Shown piece by piece: positions 9,406 to 18,011 of a DNA stretch of 64,000 nt (its first letter is position 1; every line of letters starts with the position of its first letter). Location of the stretch: positions 164,446-228,445 of the forward strand of contig NZ_BALU01000001.1 in the NCBI RefSeq assembly GCF_000615285.1, in the 5' to 3' direction. This DNA is from Lactobacillus kitasatonis DSM 16761 = JCM 1039. Its GTDB lineage: Bacteria > Bacillota > Bacilli > Lactobacillales > Lactobacillaceae. The notes below the pieces were generated by a model, which was not told where the DNA came from, made no database searches, and saw only the letters and a list, made by a program, of their open reading frames with translations. Both the position numbers and the translations under genes were made by a program.

Positions 9406-10092
9406 ATGACAGTTATTGTTTTAAGCGGGCCAATTGGAGCCGGTAAATCCAGTTTAACAGGTATTTTATCCAACTATTTAGGAACTAAGCCATTCTACGA
9501 AAGTGTTGATGACAATCCAGTTTTGCCACTTTTCTATGCTGATCCTAAAAAATACGCATTCTTATTGCAAGTATATTTCTTGAATACACGCTTTCACAGT
9601 ATTAAAGACGCATTGACTGAAGATAATAACGTGTTAGACCGTTCTATCTATGAAGATGCGCTCTTCTTCCAAATGAATGCCGACATCGGTCGTGCTACTC
9701 CTGAGGAAGTTGATACTTACTATGAACTTTTACACAACATGATGGGCGAATTAGACAGAATGCCTAAGAAGAACCCAGACTTGCTTGTTCACATCAACGT
9801 TTCTTATGACACGATGATCAAGCGAATTCAAAAACGTGGCCGTCCATATGAACAATTAAGTTACGATTCAACTCTTGAAGACTACTACAAGAGATTGCTT
9901 CGTTACTACAAGCCATGGTACGAAAAATACGATTACTCACCTAAGATGGAAATTGATGGTGACAAATATGACTTCATGTCTTCTGAAGAAGATCGTGAAG
10001 TCGTGCTTGATCAGATCGTTGATAAATTGAAAGAAGTTGGCAAATTGCCAATGGACTGGAATAAGTCAACTGATATTCAAATTGAAGCTTAA
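9406..10092 (+). CDS. Deoxynucleoside kinase, second subunit of the dAK/dGK pair
   Basis: Tandem paralogue of the preceding kinase and its likely heterodimer partner. 228 residues from the ATG at 9406, which lies behind AAGGA; a GTG at 9403 is too close to it. Motifs: [37 protein letters not shown] and [13 protein letters not shown]. The C-terminus is about 13 residues longer than the first kinase. Near its 5' end 58 bases match the first gene with only three differences, including 32 identical bases over the P-loop, while the rest of the genes have diverged strongly. Probably the deoxyguanosine-specific subunit. Confidence 0.85.
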   Translation: MTVIVLSGPIGAGKSSLTGILSNYLGTKPFYESVDDNPVLPLFYADPKKYAFLLQVYFLNTRFHSIKDALTEDNNVLDRSIYEDALFFQMNADIGRATPEEVDTYYELLHNMMGELDRMPKKNPDLLVHINVSYDTMIKRIQKRGRPYEQLSYDSTLEDYYKRLLRYYKPWYEKYDYSPKMEIDGDKYDFMSSEEDREVVLDQIVDKLKEVGKLPMDWNKSTDIQIEA

Positions 10093-10110
10093 TTTCCCAG
10101 GTGATAAATG

Positions 10111-10144
10111 AAAAGAGCTAGGATTTAACGTCCTAGCTCTTTTC
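10111..10144. terminator. Bidirectional terminator
   Basis: AAAGAGCTAGGA and TCCTAGCTCTTT pair with A- and T-runs on both sides. It serves the kinase pair and the convergent phosphatase gene. Confidence 0.85.
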
Positions 10145-10162
10145 GTATGCATTATATTTTGT

Positions 10163-10963
10163 TTACTTAATATTTTCTAGCGCCTTAGCAATACCATCAT
10201 GATTATTATCCAAGGTAATATCTTCTGATTTAAATTGCTTCTTCAAATCTTCTGGTGCATTACCCATCAAGAATGGATGACCTACTGCTTTTAACATTGC
10301 CTCATCGTTGTAGTTGTCACCAAAGGCAATACAATCTTTTAAATCTACGCCATATTCTTGGGCTACGATCTCAAGTGCACTCTTTTTGCTTACACCCTTT
10401 AAGACAATTTCAAGTAATGTAGGCGAAGATTTTACAAAATCAAGGTCAGTGTACTTCTTTGCCAATTCTTTTTGCATACGGTCAATTTCTTCGGGTTTAC
10501 CCATGATTAAACCTTTATGTACACCTTGAAGTTTTGCAATTTGATCGATACTTGTCTTGGTAGATTTCACACCGACGATGCTTTCTTCTTTTTTGACCCA
10601 ATCGTTCTCTTTTTCTGAGCTATACCACACATAGCCGCTATAAATATTCCAAGCTGCACCGCTATTTTGCTCTTCAACGTAACGACAGATCTCTGCAGCT
10701 TCTTTTGCGTTAAAAAAGCGCGTAATTAGCGCTCTACCGGTCTCATCTAGCGCTAAGGCACCATTATAGGCAATCATCGGAAGGACCTTAAGAATCTGTC
10801 CTACTGCCGTCATAATGCCTTTAGGAAGACGAGCTGAAGCTGGTATAAAAATATTACCATTGATAATTTGATGTCTGATTGCGTCACGCGTTTTAGGCGT
10901 TACCTTTAATTCATTGTTAATTAGCGTGCCATCGATATCTGAAAAAATAAGTTTTGCGGACAT
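10163..10963 (-). CDS. Cof-type HAD-IIB hydrolase
   Basis: Cytoplasmic HAD-superfamily phosphatase, 266 residues. Motif I is FSDIDGTLINN at residues 7-17 with the nucleophile Asp, motif II contains the SARLPKG stretch, and motif IV is CIAFGDNYNDEAMLKAVG near residue 210. A type IIB cap domain lies between, as in YidA/YwpJ sugar-phosphate phosphatases. The exact substrate is unknown; many members act on sugar phosphates or FMN. Single gene, convergent with the dNK pair. Confidence 0.9.
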   Translation of the reverse strand: MSAKLIFSDIDGTLINNELKVTPKTRDAIRHQIINGNIFIPASARLPKGIMTAVGQILKVLPMIAYNGALALDETGRALITRFFNAKEAAEICRYVEEQNSGAAWNIYSGYVWYSSEKENDWVKKEESIVGVKSTKTSIDQIAKLQGVHKGLIMGKPEEIDRMQKELAKKYTDLDFVKSSPTLLEIVLKGVSKKSALEIVAQEYGVDLKDCIAFGDNYNDEAMLKAVGHPFLMGNAPEDLKKQFKSEDITLDNNHDGIAKALENIK

Positions 10964-11096
10964 TTTTTCACCCTTAATCTGTTTAATCTATGTAACTTAG
11001 AATAATGCTAAAAAACTAAGAATGAAAGTAATTTAGCCCTGTAAAACTATTTTTGTACAGCAATTTATAATAAATTCGTATGATCTTTCAATAATA

Positions 11097-11165
11097 ATTC
11101 GTGTTTACAAATTTAATCATGAATGCTAAAGTATAAGAGTTGCTTTAAAAAGCAAAAACACGAAC
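11097..11165 (+). promoter_or_regulatory. Promoter of the first purine permease, with PurBox-like elements
   Basis: TTTACA at 11104-11109, 17 bp, TAAAGT at 11127-11132 with an extended TG. ATTCGTGTTT (11097-11106) overlaps the -35 and AAAACACGAAC (11155-11165) lies in the leader. They are inverted copies of a sequence resembling the CGAAC core of PurR boxes. Spacing is wider than in the Bacillus pur operon, so PurR control is only a possibility. Confidence 0.35.
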
Positions 11166-11185
11166 AATTCTTTGGAGAGAGTTTT

Positions 11186-12493
11186 ATGGATTTTATTAGG
11201 AAATATTTTCAATTAGATAAATACAACACCAGCATTAAAGTCGAATTTATTGCTGGTTTGACTACTTTCATTAGTATGTCATACATTTTATTTGTTAACC
11301 CTAGTGTTTTGGGTGCTAGTGGCATGAATACAGGCGCTGTCTTTACTGCTACCGCTTTGGCCAGTGCTCTTGGTACTGCCATCATGGGTATTGTTGCTAA
11401 CTACCCAATTGGTGAAGCTCCAGCCCTTGGTATTAACGCATTTTTTGCTTACACGGTTTGTGTGGGCATGCACGTTAAATGGCAAACAGCTTTGGCTAGT
11501 GTTTTCGTTGCATCAATTATCTTTATTTTAATCACTTTATTTAAGTTACGTGAAAAGATTATTGATTCAATTCCAGCTGACTTGAAGTTCGCTATTTCAT
11601 CAGGTATTGGTTTGTTCATTGCTTTCTTAGGCTTACAAAACGGCAAGTTAATCGTTGCAAATAAATCAACTTTGGTTGGTTTAGGTTCACTTCACGATCC
11701 ACTTGTTTGGATTACCATTTTTGGTTTGCTTGTAACTGTTATCTTGATGATCTTAAACGTTCCTGGTGCCATCTTCATCGGTATGGTTTTGGCAGCTATC
11801 TTCGGTATTTGTACCGGTCAAATTGCATTGCCACATAAGGTAATCTCAACTGCTCCAAGTTTGGCTCCAACTTTTGGTCAAGCTATCTTCCACGTTAAAG
11901 ACATTAACACTGTTCAAATGTGGGTTGTTGTTTTAACCTTCTTGCTTGTTACCTTCTTCGATACTGCTGGTACTTTGATCGGTTTGGCACAACAAGCTGG
12001 CTTCATGGAGAACAACAAGATGCCACGTGTTGGTAAAGCTTTAGCTGCCGACTCAAGTGCGATGGCTGTTGGTTCAGTTCTTGGTACTTCACCAGTTGGT
12101 GCGTTCGTTGAATCAAGTGCCGGTATTGCTGTTGGTGGTAGAACCGGTTTGACTGCAGTGTTCGTTGCTATCTTCTTCTTGATTTCAATGATCTTCAGTC
12201 CACTTTTGGGCGTGTTTACTAGTCAAGTTACTGCACCAGCTTTGATTATCGTTGGTGTCTTGATGGCACAAAATACTGCTCACATCCACTGGAACAAGTT
12301 GGAAATTGCGGTTCCATCATTCTTAATCATTTTGGGTATGCCACTTACTTACTCAATTTCTGATGGTTTGTCATGGGGTATGATCACTTACCCCATCTGC
12401 ATGCTTGCAGCTAAGCGTGGTAAAGAAATCAGCCCGATGATGTGGGTACTGTTCTTCGTATTCATCATCTTCCTGTGGGTACTGAACTTTTAG
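11186..12493 (+). CDS. AzgA/PbuG-type purine permease, paralogue 1
   Basis: Proton-coupled purine base importer of the NCS2/AzgA group (COG2252), probably for guanine/hypoxanthine or adenine. Start set at 11186 (GGAGAGA 6-7 bases upstream) because the product MDFIRKYFQL then matches the 435-residue length of its paralogue at 18921; a longer frame from 11123 has no ribosome site. About 12 membrane segments. Family marks: TTFISMSYILFVNPSVLG near the N-terminus, TFFDTAGTLIGLAQQAG near the middle, and FVESSAGIAVGGRTGLTA, part of the substrate site. One of three paralogues within 11 kb, each with different regulation. Confidence 0.88.
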   Translation: MDFIRKYFQLDKYNTSIKVEFIAGLTTFISMSYILFVNPSVLGASGMNTGAVFTATALASALGTAIMGIVANYPIGEAPALGINAFFAYTVCVGMHVKWQTALASVFVASIIFILITLFKLREKIIDSIPADLKFAISSGIGLFIAFLGLQNGKLIVANKSTLVGLGSLHDPLVWITIFGLLVTVILMILNVPGAIFIGMVLAAIFGICTGQIALPHKVISTAPSLAPTFGQAIFHVKDINTVQMWVVVLTFLLVTFFDTAGTLIGLAQQAGFMENNKMPRVGKALAADSSAMAVGSVLGTSPVGAFVESSAGIAVGGRTGLTAVFVAIFFLISMIFSPLLGVFTSQVTAPALIIVGVLMAQNTAHIHWNKLEIAVPSFLIILGMPLTYSISDGLSWGMITYPICMLAAKRGKEISPMMWVLFFVFIIFLWVLNF

Positions 12494-12512
12494 CTAAAAA
12501 AGAATATATAAA

Positions 12513-12550
12513 GAAAAGGATAAAGTTCGAACTTGAAATTTATCCTTTTT
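12513..12550. terminator. Terminator between the purine permease and the AAA ATPase gene
   Basis: AAAGGATAAA pairs with TTTATCCTTT, followed by T's; likely works in both directions. Confidence 0.75.
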
Positions 12551-12564
12551 GCTTACACCTTTTC

Positions 12565-13764
12565 TTACTTTTCTAGCAAAAAATCAATAATATTTTGATG
12601 AATAATTCCATTACGACTCATATCAAATTTATCCATTGAAAGCACATATTTAGGATAATTATCTACAATATCATCATATGCGCCAAATTCGCGGTCAATT
12701 GTTGTCTGACTTCCCAGCATGTAAGTCACTTGATAGTACCGTTTATCATTACCCTTTTGAGCTACAAAATCAATCTCTTTTTTGTCATTTAGTCCAACCG
12801 AAACGTGATATCCACGACGTAACAGTTCAATAAAAACAATATTTTCAAGAATTTGATCAATATTTTGCTGATTATTGCCAACAATAGTTTGTCGTAAGCC
12901 ATGATCGGTAATGTAGTATTTATCGTTAACTCTCAGGTTCTCTTTACCACGTAGATCGGTTCTAGGAACACGCGTAAATAAATATGCATCACAAGTGTAT
13001 GAAATATAGTCAAGAATCGTATCCGCAGAACTACCTCTGTGCTTACTCTTAAGAAATTTAGCTATACCTGTAGCTGAAATAGGATGCCCTATTTCACTAC
13101 TTAGATAGCTGTTTATTCTTCTAAGCAAATCCACGTTTCTAATCGCATGTCGATCAACAATATCTTTTAAAACCACAGAACTATAAATATCCTGCAAGTA
13201 GGTATCACATGCTTGTTGATCAGAATAGATCAGCGACAAGAAAGGCATTCCTCCTACTTCCACATAAGTAGTGAAATCTTGATCTATATTTTGTTGATCG
13301 GAATTTATTACTTCTAGAAATTCTCTGAAAGAAAAAGGATAAACCTTAATTTCGACATATCGACCAGCAATTTCAGTTGCTAACTCACCTGATAGTAATT
13401 GAGAATTTGAACCAGTAATGTAGATATCGCAATTATAAGTGGCACGTAAAGAATTAATCGTTTTTTCCCAGGATTTAACTTTCTGAATTTCATCTAGAAA
13501 AAGATAGGCTTTTCCATCAATCTGCTTGATCCGTTTAACTAATTCCCGATTAAGCTCTCTGTAGTTAAGTAATGATTCATATTGCAAATCTTCAAAATTA
13601 ATATAAATGAAATTGGCTTTGTTTTTACCACGTTGTACTAATTCATCCTGAATTTGTTGCAGTAGAACTGATTTCCCACTACGACGAATGCCAGTAATTA
13701 CCTTAATGATGTCTTTATCAATAAATGGATTAATTCGATTTAAATATATGGTTCGTTTAATCAT
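12565..13764 (-). CDS. AAA family ATPase with DUF4143-type C-terminus
   Basis: A 399-residue protein of the AAA_14/DUF4143 class. The N-terminal AAA core has Walker A TGIRRSGKSVLLQQI (about residue 25) and Walker B AYLFLDEIQKVKSWE (about 90). The C-terminal part ends in an endonuclease-like stretch (GLNDKKEIDFVAQKGNDKRYYQVTY). That E..DFV...QV pattern resembles the PD-(D/E)XK-like fold reported for DUF4143. Function is unknown; these genes are scattered and often horizontally acquired. GAGGTGA precedes the start by four bases. The promoter carries a perfect 18-bp palindrome over the -10. Confidence 0.8.
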   Translation of the reverse strand: MIKRTIYLNRINPFIDKDIIKVITGIRRSGKSVLLQQIQDELVQRGKNKANFIYINFEDLQYESLLNYRELNRELVKRIKQIDGKAYLFLDEIQKVKSWEKTINSLRATYNCDIYITGSNSQLLSGELATEIAGRYVEIKVYPFSFREFLEVINSDQQNIDQDFTTYVEVGGMPFLSLIYSDQQACDTYLQDIYSSVVLKDIVDRHAIRNVDLLRRINSYLSSEIGHPISATGIAKFLKSKHRGSSADTILDYISYTCDAYLFTRVPRTDLRGKENLRVNDKYYITDHGLRQTIVGNNQQNIDQILENIVFIELLRRGYHVSVGLNDKKEIDFVAQKGNDKRYYQVTYMLGSQTTIDREFGAYDDIVDNYPKYVLSMDKFDMSRNGIIHQNIIDFLLEK

Positions 13765-13780
13765 GCGCTCACCTCATTTA

Positions 13781-13798
13781 TATCGATTATAATCGATA
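13781..13798 (-). promoter_or_regulatory. 18-bp palindrome over the -10 of the AAA ATPase gene
   Basis: TATCGATTATAATCGATA is perfectly self-complementary and contains TATAAT on the gene's strand, 17 bases before the start codon. It probably acts as an operator; the same ATCGA core recurs in the adjacent terminator. Confidence 0.5.
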
Positions 13799-13810
13799 AG
13801 ATTGCCAAAA

Positions 13811-13850
13811 AAAGAGCCTTTTATCGAATATACTCGATAAAGGCTTTTTT
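13811..13850. terminator. Terminator of the ABC exporter operon
   Basis: AGCCTTTTATCGA pairs with TCGATAAAGGCT (one bulge) and is followed by T's on the plus side; A's on the other side allow it to act for the minus-strand operon. Confidence 0.7.
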
Positions 13851-13859
13851 CTTATAAAA

Positions 13860-15443
13860 CTAATTCTTACTTAAATGAATTTCACGATCAAAGATCTTTT
13901 GTAATTCTGAGCTGAAATTATGAGCAATAAAGACAATCGTCGCCTTACTTTTCAGCAAATTATTCAAAATTTCTTTAGTTTCCTTTGAATCAATTGCACT
14001 CGTACCCTCATCAATCAGAATGATATCTGAATCATGAATTTTAGCACGAGCAAGGACGATCTTTTGCCGTTGACCACCAGAAATATTCAAATTATCTAGA
14101 TTAAGTTCTTGCTTAAGCCCATCTTTAAATTTATTAATATCAGCAATAAAGTTAACTTCTTGAACAACTTGTTCAACCTGATTATTCAATTGATCATCGA
14201 ACATTGTAATATTGTCAGCAATTGTAGCTGGAAAGACAACCGGATCTTGCGGAATATAGTCGATTCGGCTCATATCTGGTTTAATTGCTTGTCCATCTTC
14301 GTCTTGGAAAATTACTTTACCATTAGTTGGCTTAAGCTCACCAAAAATCAATTTAAATAAAGTTGATTTACCTGCGCCAGAATCACCTGTTAATAGAATT
14401 TTTTCACCGTTTTTAACTTGAATATCTGGATAAGTCAGTTTTTCACCATTGGGAAACTGCAGCTCTAGGTCCTGTGTAGCAAATCCCTTAGGTGTAGCTT
14501 CATCTTCATTAGATTGAGCAGGTACCGCAGCAGCAGTTTCATTAACTTCCTCAATTAACTTCTTGGTTCCCTTCATCTGGCCCCAAGAATTAGAAATATA
14601 TTCAATAGATGCATTTAGATAGAAGCGAAAGTTACCAACGATCAGCAGTGTACCAACCGTAACGGCACCGTTTTTAACCAAATAACCGGTTAATACAAAA
14701 AGAATAAAACCAAATAATGCGGAAACAATTCCATTAAAGGCATTAAGCAATTTGATGTAATATGTTTGCTTAACAGTAGCATCTTCTAGCTTCTTAGATG
14801 CATTTTCCGTAACGGCAAATAATTTAGCTCCTGCCAAGAATTGACGAATCTGTTCAAGACCGGATAACCAATCATTCAAACTATCGAGGTAAGCCTGATT
14901 TCGATCAGAAATTAATTGCGTTGCCTTTTGAAGCGGCTTCTCAGTTATCTTAGGCAAAACAAGGGAGACAGCAACCATCAGCGCAATCACAATAAGGAGT
15001 TGCCAATTGAGCAAAATCAGATAAATTAACACCGCAATCATTGTTACAATCCCATAAATCAAATTAAAGATTGGTTCATAGTAGTTGTCATTAATCATTG
15101 ATAGGTCATTAGTTAGGCGATTTTGCATTGCACCGACTTCATGATTTTTGCCATCATGATAATAATGACTAACAATCTTAGTTCTTATTTGATCATTAAG
15201 ATCTTGTTCTTGCGACTTATTCAAATAGATAATGCCGCTATTTATTAAATATGAAACTAGAATAATCACAAATGTAATTACTGTGATCAAGATAAAGTTT
15301 CTAAGGTTCCTTGATAAGACAATATCAGCCTCTAATTGCACCAAAAAGGTGTTAAGAACATTTAATGCAGGAACAAGAATTGCGCCTAAAAGATATAGGT
15401 AGAAGCGGAAAGGATTAACTTGAATAAATTTTTTCAGATTCAT
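13860..15443 (-). CDS. ABC exporter, fused membrane and ATPase subunit B
   Basis: Half-transporter (527 residues): six membrane segments in residues 1-300, then an ABC domain. Walker A is GDSGAGKSTLFK (about 350), signature NISGGQRQKIVLARAK, Walker B DIILIDEGTSAID with catalytic Glu, then switch His in IAHNFS. It is encoded with a four-base overlap after the partner subunit, so the two most likely form a heterodimeric exporter. Substrate unknown; LmrCD-like drug export and bacteriocin/peptide export are both possible. No peptidase C39 domain is present, so it is not a typical bacteriocin processor. Confidence 0.85.
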   Translation of the reverse strand: MNLKKFIQVNPFRFYLYLLGAILVPALNVLNTFLVQLEADIVLSRNLRNFILITVITFVIILVSYLINSGIIYLNKSQEQDLNDQIRTKIVSHYYHDGKNHEVGAMQNRLTNDLSMINDNYYEPIFNLIYGIVTMIAVLIYLILLNWQLLIVIALMVAVSLVLPKITEKPLQKATQLISDRNQAYLDSLNDWLSGLEQIRQFLAGAKLFAVTENASKKLEDATVKQTYYIKLLNAFNGIVSALFGFILFVLTGYLVKNGAVTVGTLLIVGNFRFYLNASIEYISNSWGQMKGTKKLIEEVNETAAAVPAQSNEDEATPKGFATQDLELQFPNGEKLTYPDIQVKNGEKILLTGDSGAGKSTLFKLIFGELKPTNGKVIFQDEDGQAIKPDMSRIDYIPQDPVVFPATIADNITMFDDQLNNQVEQVVQEVNFIADINKFKDGLKQELNLDNLNISGGQRQKIVLARAKIHDSDIILIDEGTSAIDSKETKEILNNLLKSKATIVFIAHNFSSELQKIFDREIHLSKN

Positions 15444-17035
15444 CTGTTTGCCTCTTTTCTTGTTCTAGTGAACTTAATTTCTTGATCAAATTTAGCTTTA
15501 ACTTCTGGTGACAAATTATGAGCAATCATCAGAATGGTTCGGTTACTATGCAAAAGATTGTCGATGATCTTTTCTGATCCTGCACGATCAATTGCGCTGG
15601 TGACTTCGTCCATCAAAACAAATGGCTGATCATGAATTACACTTCTGGCTAAGACCACTTTTTGTCTTTGACCACCGGAAATGTTCTCATTTTTGACATC
15701 AATAACGGTTTGAACACCATTCGGCATCTTGGCTAGATCTGGAGCAAGCTGCATACCACTTACTACGGTTTCAACTTTATCAGCTAACTTTTCATTAAAC
15801 ATTGTGATGTTATCGCTAATTGAAGCTGGAAAAACAATTGGATCTTGTGGTAAGTAACCAACTTTGGCTTCAGCAAATGGAATTAAATTGCCGGCTTGAT
15901 CAGTAAACTTTATTTCGCCACTTTCAGGTTTCATCTTGCCTAAAAGTAATTTAAACAAGGTCGATTTACCTGTGCCTGAATCCCCTGTAAGCAGAACCTT
16001 TGCTCCTGGCTTAATACTAAAGTCTGGATAAGAGATTTGTTCACCATTTTCATATTTGGCAGATAAATTCGAAACAGTAATGCCATAGGCTAGCTGCTTA
16101 TTTTCAGATTCGTCCTTAATCTTTTTACGAAGCAAAAAAGTTTGTTCACGTAATTCTTTAGTTGACTTGACCCGAGTAATAGCACTAGTCATATTAAAGA
16201 TCGATGAAAAGATTAAGAAGGCAAATGATCCGGCTACAGCCCAATCACCGAAAGAAATCTGATGAAAAATAAATAGAAAGCCGGCTAAAGCGCTCATCCC
16301 TATTTGAGCAATTGCATTACCAAAAGTATTGATAATATAAGAAATACTGCGATATTTGTAGCTTTGCTTATTTGCATCAACGTATGAGTGGCTAGCTTTA
16401 TGTAGTTCGCGGCTTAAGCGTGCATAAGCAGTGTATCTTCTCAATTCTTGTAAACCACCCAGCCAATGCTCAATTGTATTTAACAGCTTCTCATTTTTGA
16501 CATTAACTTCCTTCACTGCAGCTGAAGTTTTTTTCTCCATTATTTTGGGTAATAAAAGCGTAACGACAGCCAAAATAGCAGTAAACAAAAGAAGTAGCCA
16601 ATTCATACTGATTAAAAGAGCAACACCAAAAACGATCTGTAAAACTGCGCTTAGGATATCAATCCACGGAGTTGCATAATCATTATCAAGCAATTTTAAA
16701 TTAGCTGTTAGTTCATTCTGCATTTTAGAGACTTTTTCATCCCCACCTGCATAATAGTGATGTGTAAGGTCTTTTCTGATCTGGTGAATATAGTTCTGTA
16801 CTTGCCTGGTCATTGTTTGGGTGGCAACCGGCAGCAATAAGGCTACTAGCAGTTCTAGAGCTAATTCGATAGCTTGCCACTGAACATATCCTGTCAAGTT
16901 GCCAGCTGTAATATCATTTAGCGCATATTTAAATAGATATTCATTAACTGTTCCTCCTAGTGTGTATAAGACAAATAGGAAGATGATTAGAATGGCTCGC
17001 GGAATATTTTGTCTGAACAATTCTTTGATTTCCAT
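15440..17035 (-). CDS. ABC exporter, fused membrane and ATPase subunit A
   Basis: First gene of the two-gene exporter, 531 residues. Six membrane segments, then an ABC domain with Walker A GDSGTGKSTLFK, signature NISGGQRQKVVLARSV, Walker B VLMDEVTSAID and switch His in MIAHNLS. Both subunits keep the catalytic Glu after Walker B. GGAGG stands before the start. Its leader holds the perfect dyad ATATGTTA-A-TAACATAT. The XRE/membrane-protein pair next door is a plausible regulator, but a terminator lies between. Confidence 0.85.
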   Translation of the reverse strand: MEIKELFRQNIPRAILIIFLFVLYTLGGTVNEYLFKYALNDITAGNLTGYVQWQAIELALELLVALLLPVATQTMTRQVQNYIHQIRKDLTHHYYAGGDEKVSKMQNELTANLKLLDNDYATPWIDILSAVLQIVFGVALLISMNWLLLLFTAILAVVTLLLPKIMEKKTSAAVKEVNVKNEKLLNTIEHWLGGLQELRRYTAYARLSRELHKASHSYVDANKQSYKYRSISYIINTFGNAIAQIGMSALAGFLFIFHQISFGDWAVAGSFAFLIFSSIFNMTSAITRVKSTKELREQTFLLRKKIKDESENKQLAYGITVSNLSAKYENGEQISYPDFSIKPGAKVLLTGDSGTGKSTLFKLLLGKMKPESGEIKFTDQAGNLIPFAEAKVGYLPQDPIVFPASISDNITMFNEKLADKVETVVSGMQLAPDLAKMPNGVQTVIDVKNENISGGQRQKVVLARSVIHDQPFVLMDEVTSAIDRAGSEKIIDNLLHSNRTILMIAHNLSPEVKAKFDQEIKFTRTRKEANR

Positions 17036-17078
17036 AGTGCTACCTCCAAAGTAATTGCAGCTACTTTTTATATTAAAT

Positions 17079-17095
17079 ATATGTTAATAACATAT
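17079..17095 (-). promoter_or_regulatory. Dyad in the ABC exporter leader
   Basis: ATATGTTA and TAACATAT are perfect inverted arms around one central base, 44 bases upstream of the exporter start. Possible operator. Confidence 0.4.
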
Positions 17096-17156
17096 TAATT
17101 TATAGTACTAACATTTTCAATATTTTTTATTTTTAGCTAATTTTTAAAGATAGCAC

Positions 17157-17190
17157 AAAAAAAGCAGAATCCACGTGGAATTCTGCTTTT
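17157..17190 (-). terminator. Terminator of the XRE operon
   Basis: Read on the minus strand, AAAAGCAGAATTCC pairs with GGATTCTGCTTTT (one unpaired base) and runs into T's. It overlaps the stop codon of the XRE gene. Confidence 0.8.
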
Positions 17191-17383
17191 ACTTTGGCCA
17201 AAACAAATCATCTAATGTCTTATCAAGTGCTTCACAAATTCGGATACACAGATTTACCGTCGGATTATAATCCCCTTTTTCAATTGCTGAAATTGTTTGC
17301 CTAGAAACATTTACTATGTCGGCTAACTCCTGTTGCGACAGGTCTTTACCTGCACGAGCCGCCTTCATTTTTAAATTTTTCAT
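17189..17383 (-). CDS. Small XRE-family DNA-binding regulator
   Basis: A 64-residue HTH_3 protein consisting of little more than the DNA-binding domain: LSQQELADIVNVSRQTISAIEKGDYNPTV is the helix-turn-helix. The start overlaps the stop of the upstream membrane-protein gene by four bases, so the two are co-translated. In Firmicutes such minimal XRE proteins are often paired with a small membrane protein that modulates them. Likely autoregulator of the operon and possibly of the neighbouring ABC exporter. Confidence 0.85.
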   Translation of the reverse strand: MKNLKMKAARAGKDLSQQELADIVNVSRQTISAIEKGDYNPTVNLCIRICEALDKTLDDLFWPK

Positions 17384-17871
17384 TTTCTCACCTTACTAAT
17401 GTAGAGCTGATATACATAGTTAACACCAACCAGGAGTAAAAACAAACCAAATAATAGCAATAATACGTTATGATCCCATTTAGCAGCATTTTCGATAAGA
17501 CCTAGAATACCAAAAACCAATTCGCATACTCCCAATAAAATGAAAGTTATGGAACTCAATAGTAAGTTCTTTTCGTGCATGGCAATATACGCACCTTTGA
17601 AAATCGTATATCCAGTAAACACCATACATCCAATCAAAAGCGGAGCCAATAACAAAAAGACTGGTGTTATTTTCACGTTAAGATTATCTACAAGAAATAA
17701 TAACAGAAAATCACTAACTGCTATTGCAATAAAGGCATACTTGTAGCCTCGACCACGAATTACCGCTTGACGTTCATCATACTTCTCGCTTTTTCGATTC
17801 TTTCTATAGGTTACTAACATGTAGCCCAATGCCAAGAAAAATACAAAGATAATTATATTTAGTGTATCCAT
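17380..17871 (-). CDS. Membrane protein paired with the XRE regulator
   Basis: A 163-residue protein with about five hydrophobic segments and a YDERQAVIRGRGYKYAF motif after the first one. The DERQ..RG pattern is typical of DUF2178/DUF3796-like proteins that partner XRE regulators. Start chosen at 17871 (MDTLNIIIF) because AAAGGGA lies 8 bases upstream; the ATG three codons earlier abuts the ribosome site. Function unknown, possibly a sensor that controls the regulator. Confidence 0.7.
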   Translation of the reverse strand: MDTLNIIIFVFFLALGYMLVTYRKNRKSEKYDERQAVIRGRGYKYAFIAIAVSDFLLLFLVDNLNVKITPVFLLLAPLLIGCMVFTGYTIFKGAYIAMHEKNLLLSSITFILLGVCELVFGILGLIENAAKWDHNVLLLLFGLFLLLVGVNYVYQLYISKVRK

Positions 17872-17900
17872 TTTTATCATTCCCTTTCAAATTTGATCAC

Positions 17901-17929
17901 ATTATAATACATATTTTTACAAATGTAAA
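17901..17929 (-). promoter_or_regulatory. Promoter of the XRE/membrane-protein operon with a cop-box-like palindrome
   Basis: On the minus strand: TTTACA (17924-17929), 17 bp, TATAAT (17901-17906). The -35 is inside the palindrome TTTACAAATGTAAA (17916-17929), whose core TACAAATGTA is identical to the cop box before copY at 23928. It could be an XRE autoregulatory site or a CopY target. Confidence 0.6.
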
Positions 17930-17996
17930 TTATATTTTACATTATTGCAGATAAATTTAACTAAAACAGGTCGATACATTATTCGTATCGGCCTTT

Positions 17997-18010
17997 ATTG
18001 CCTAGGAAAT
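17997..18010. other. Noc-like site
   Basis: ATTGCCTAGGAAAT, a near-palindrome of the ATTTCCCGGGAAAT class (three differences). Confidence 0.35.
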
Positions 18011-18011
18011 A

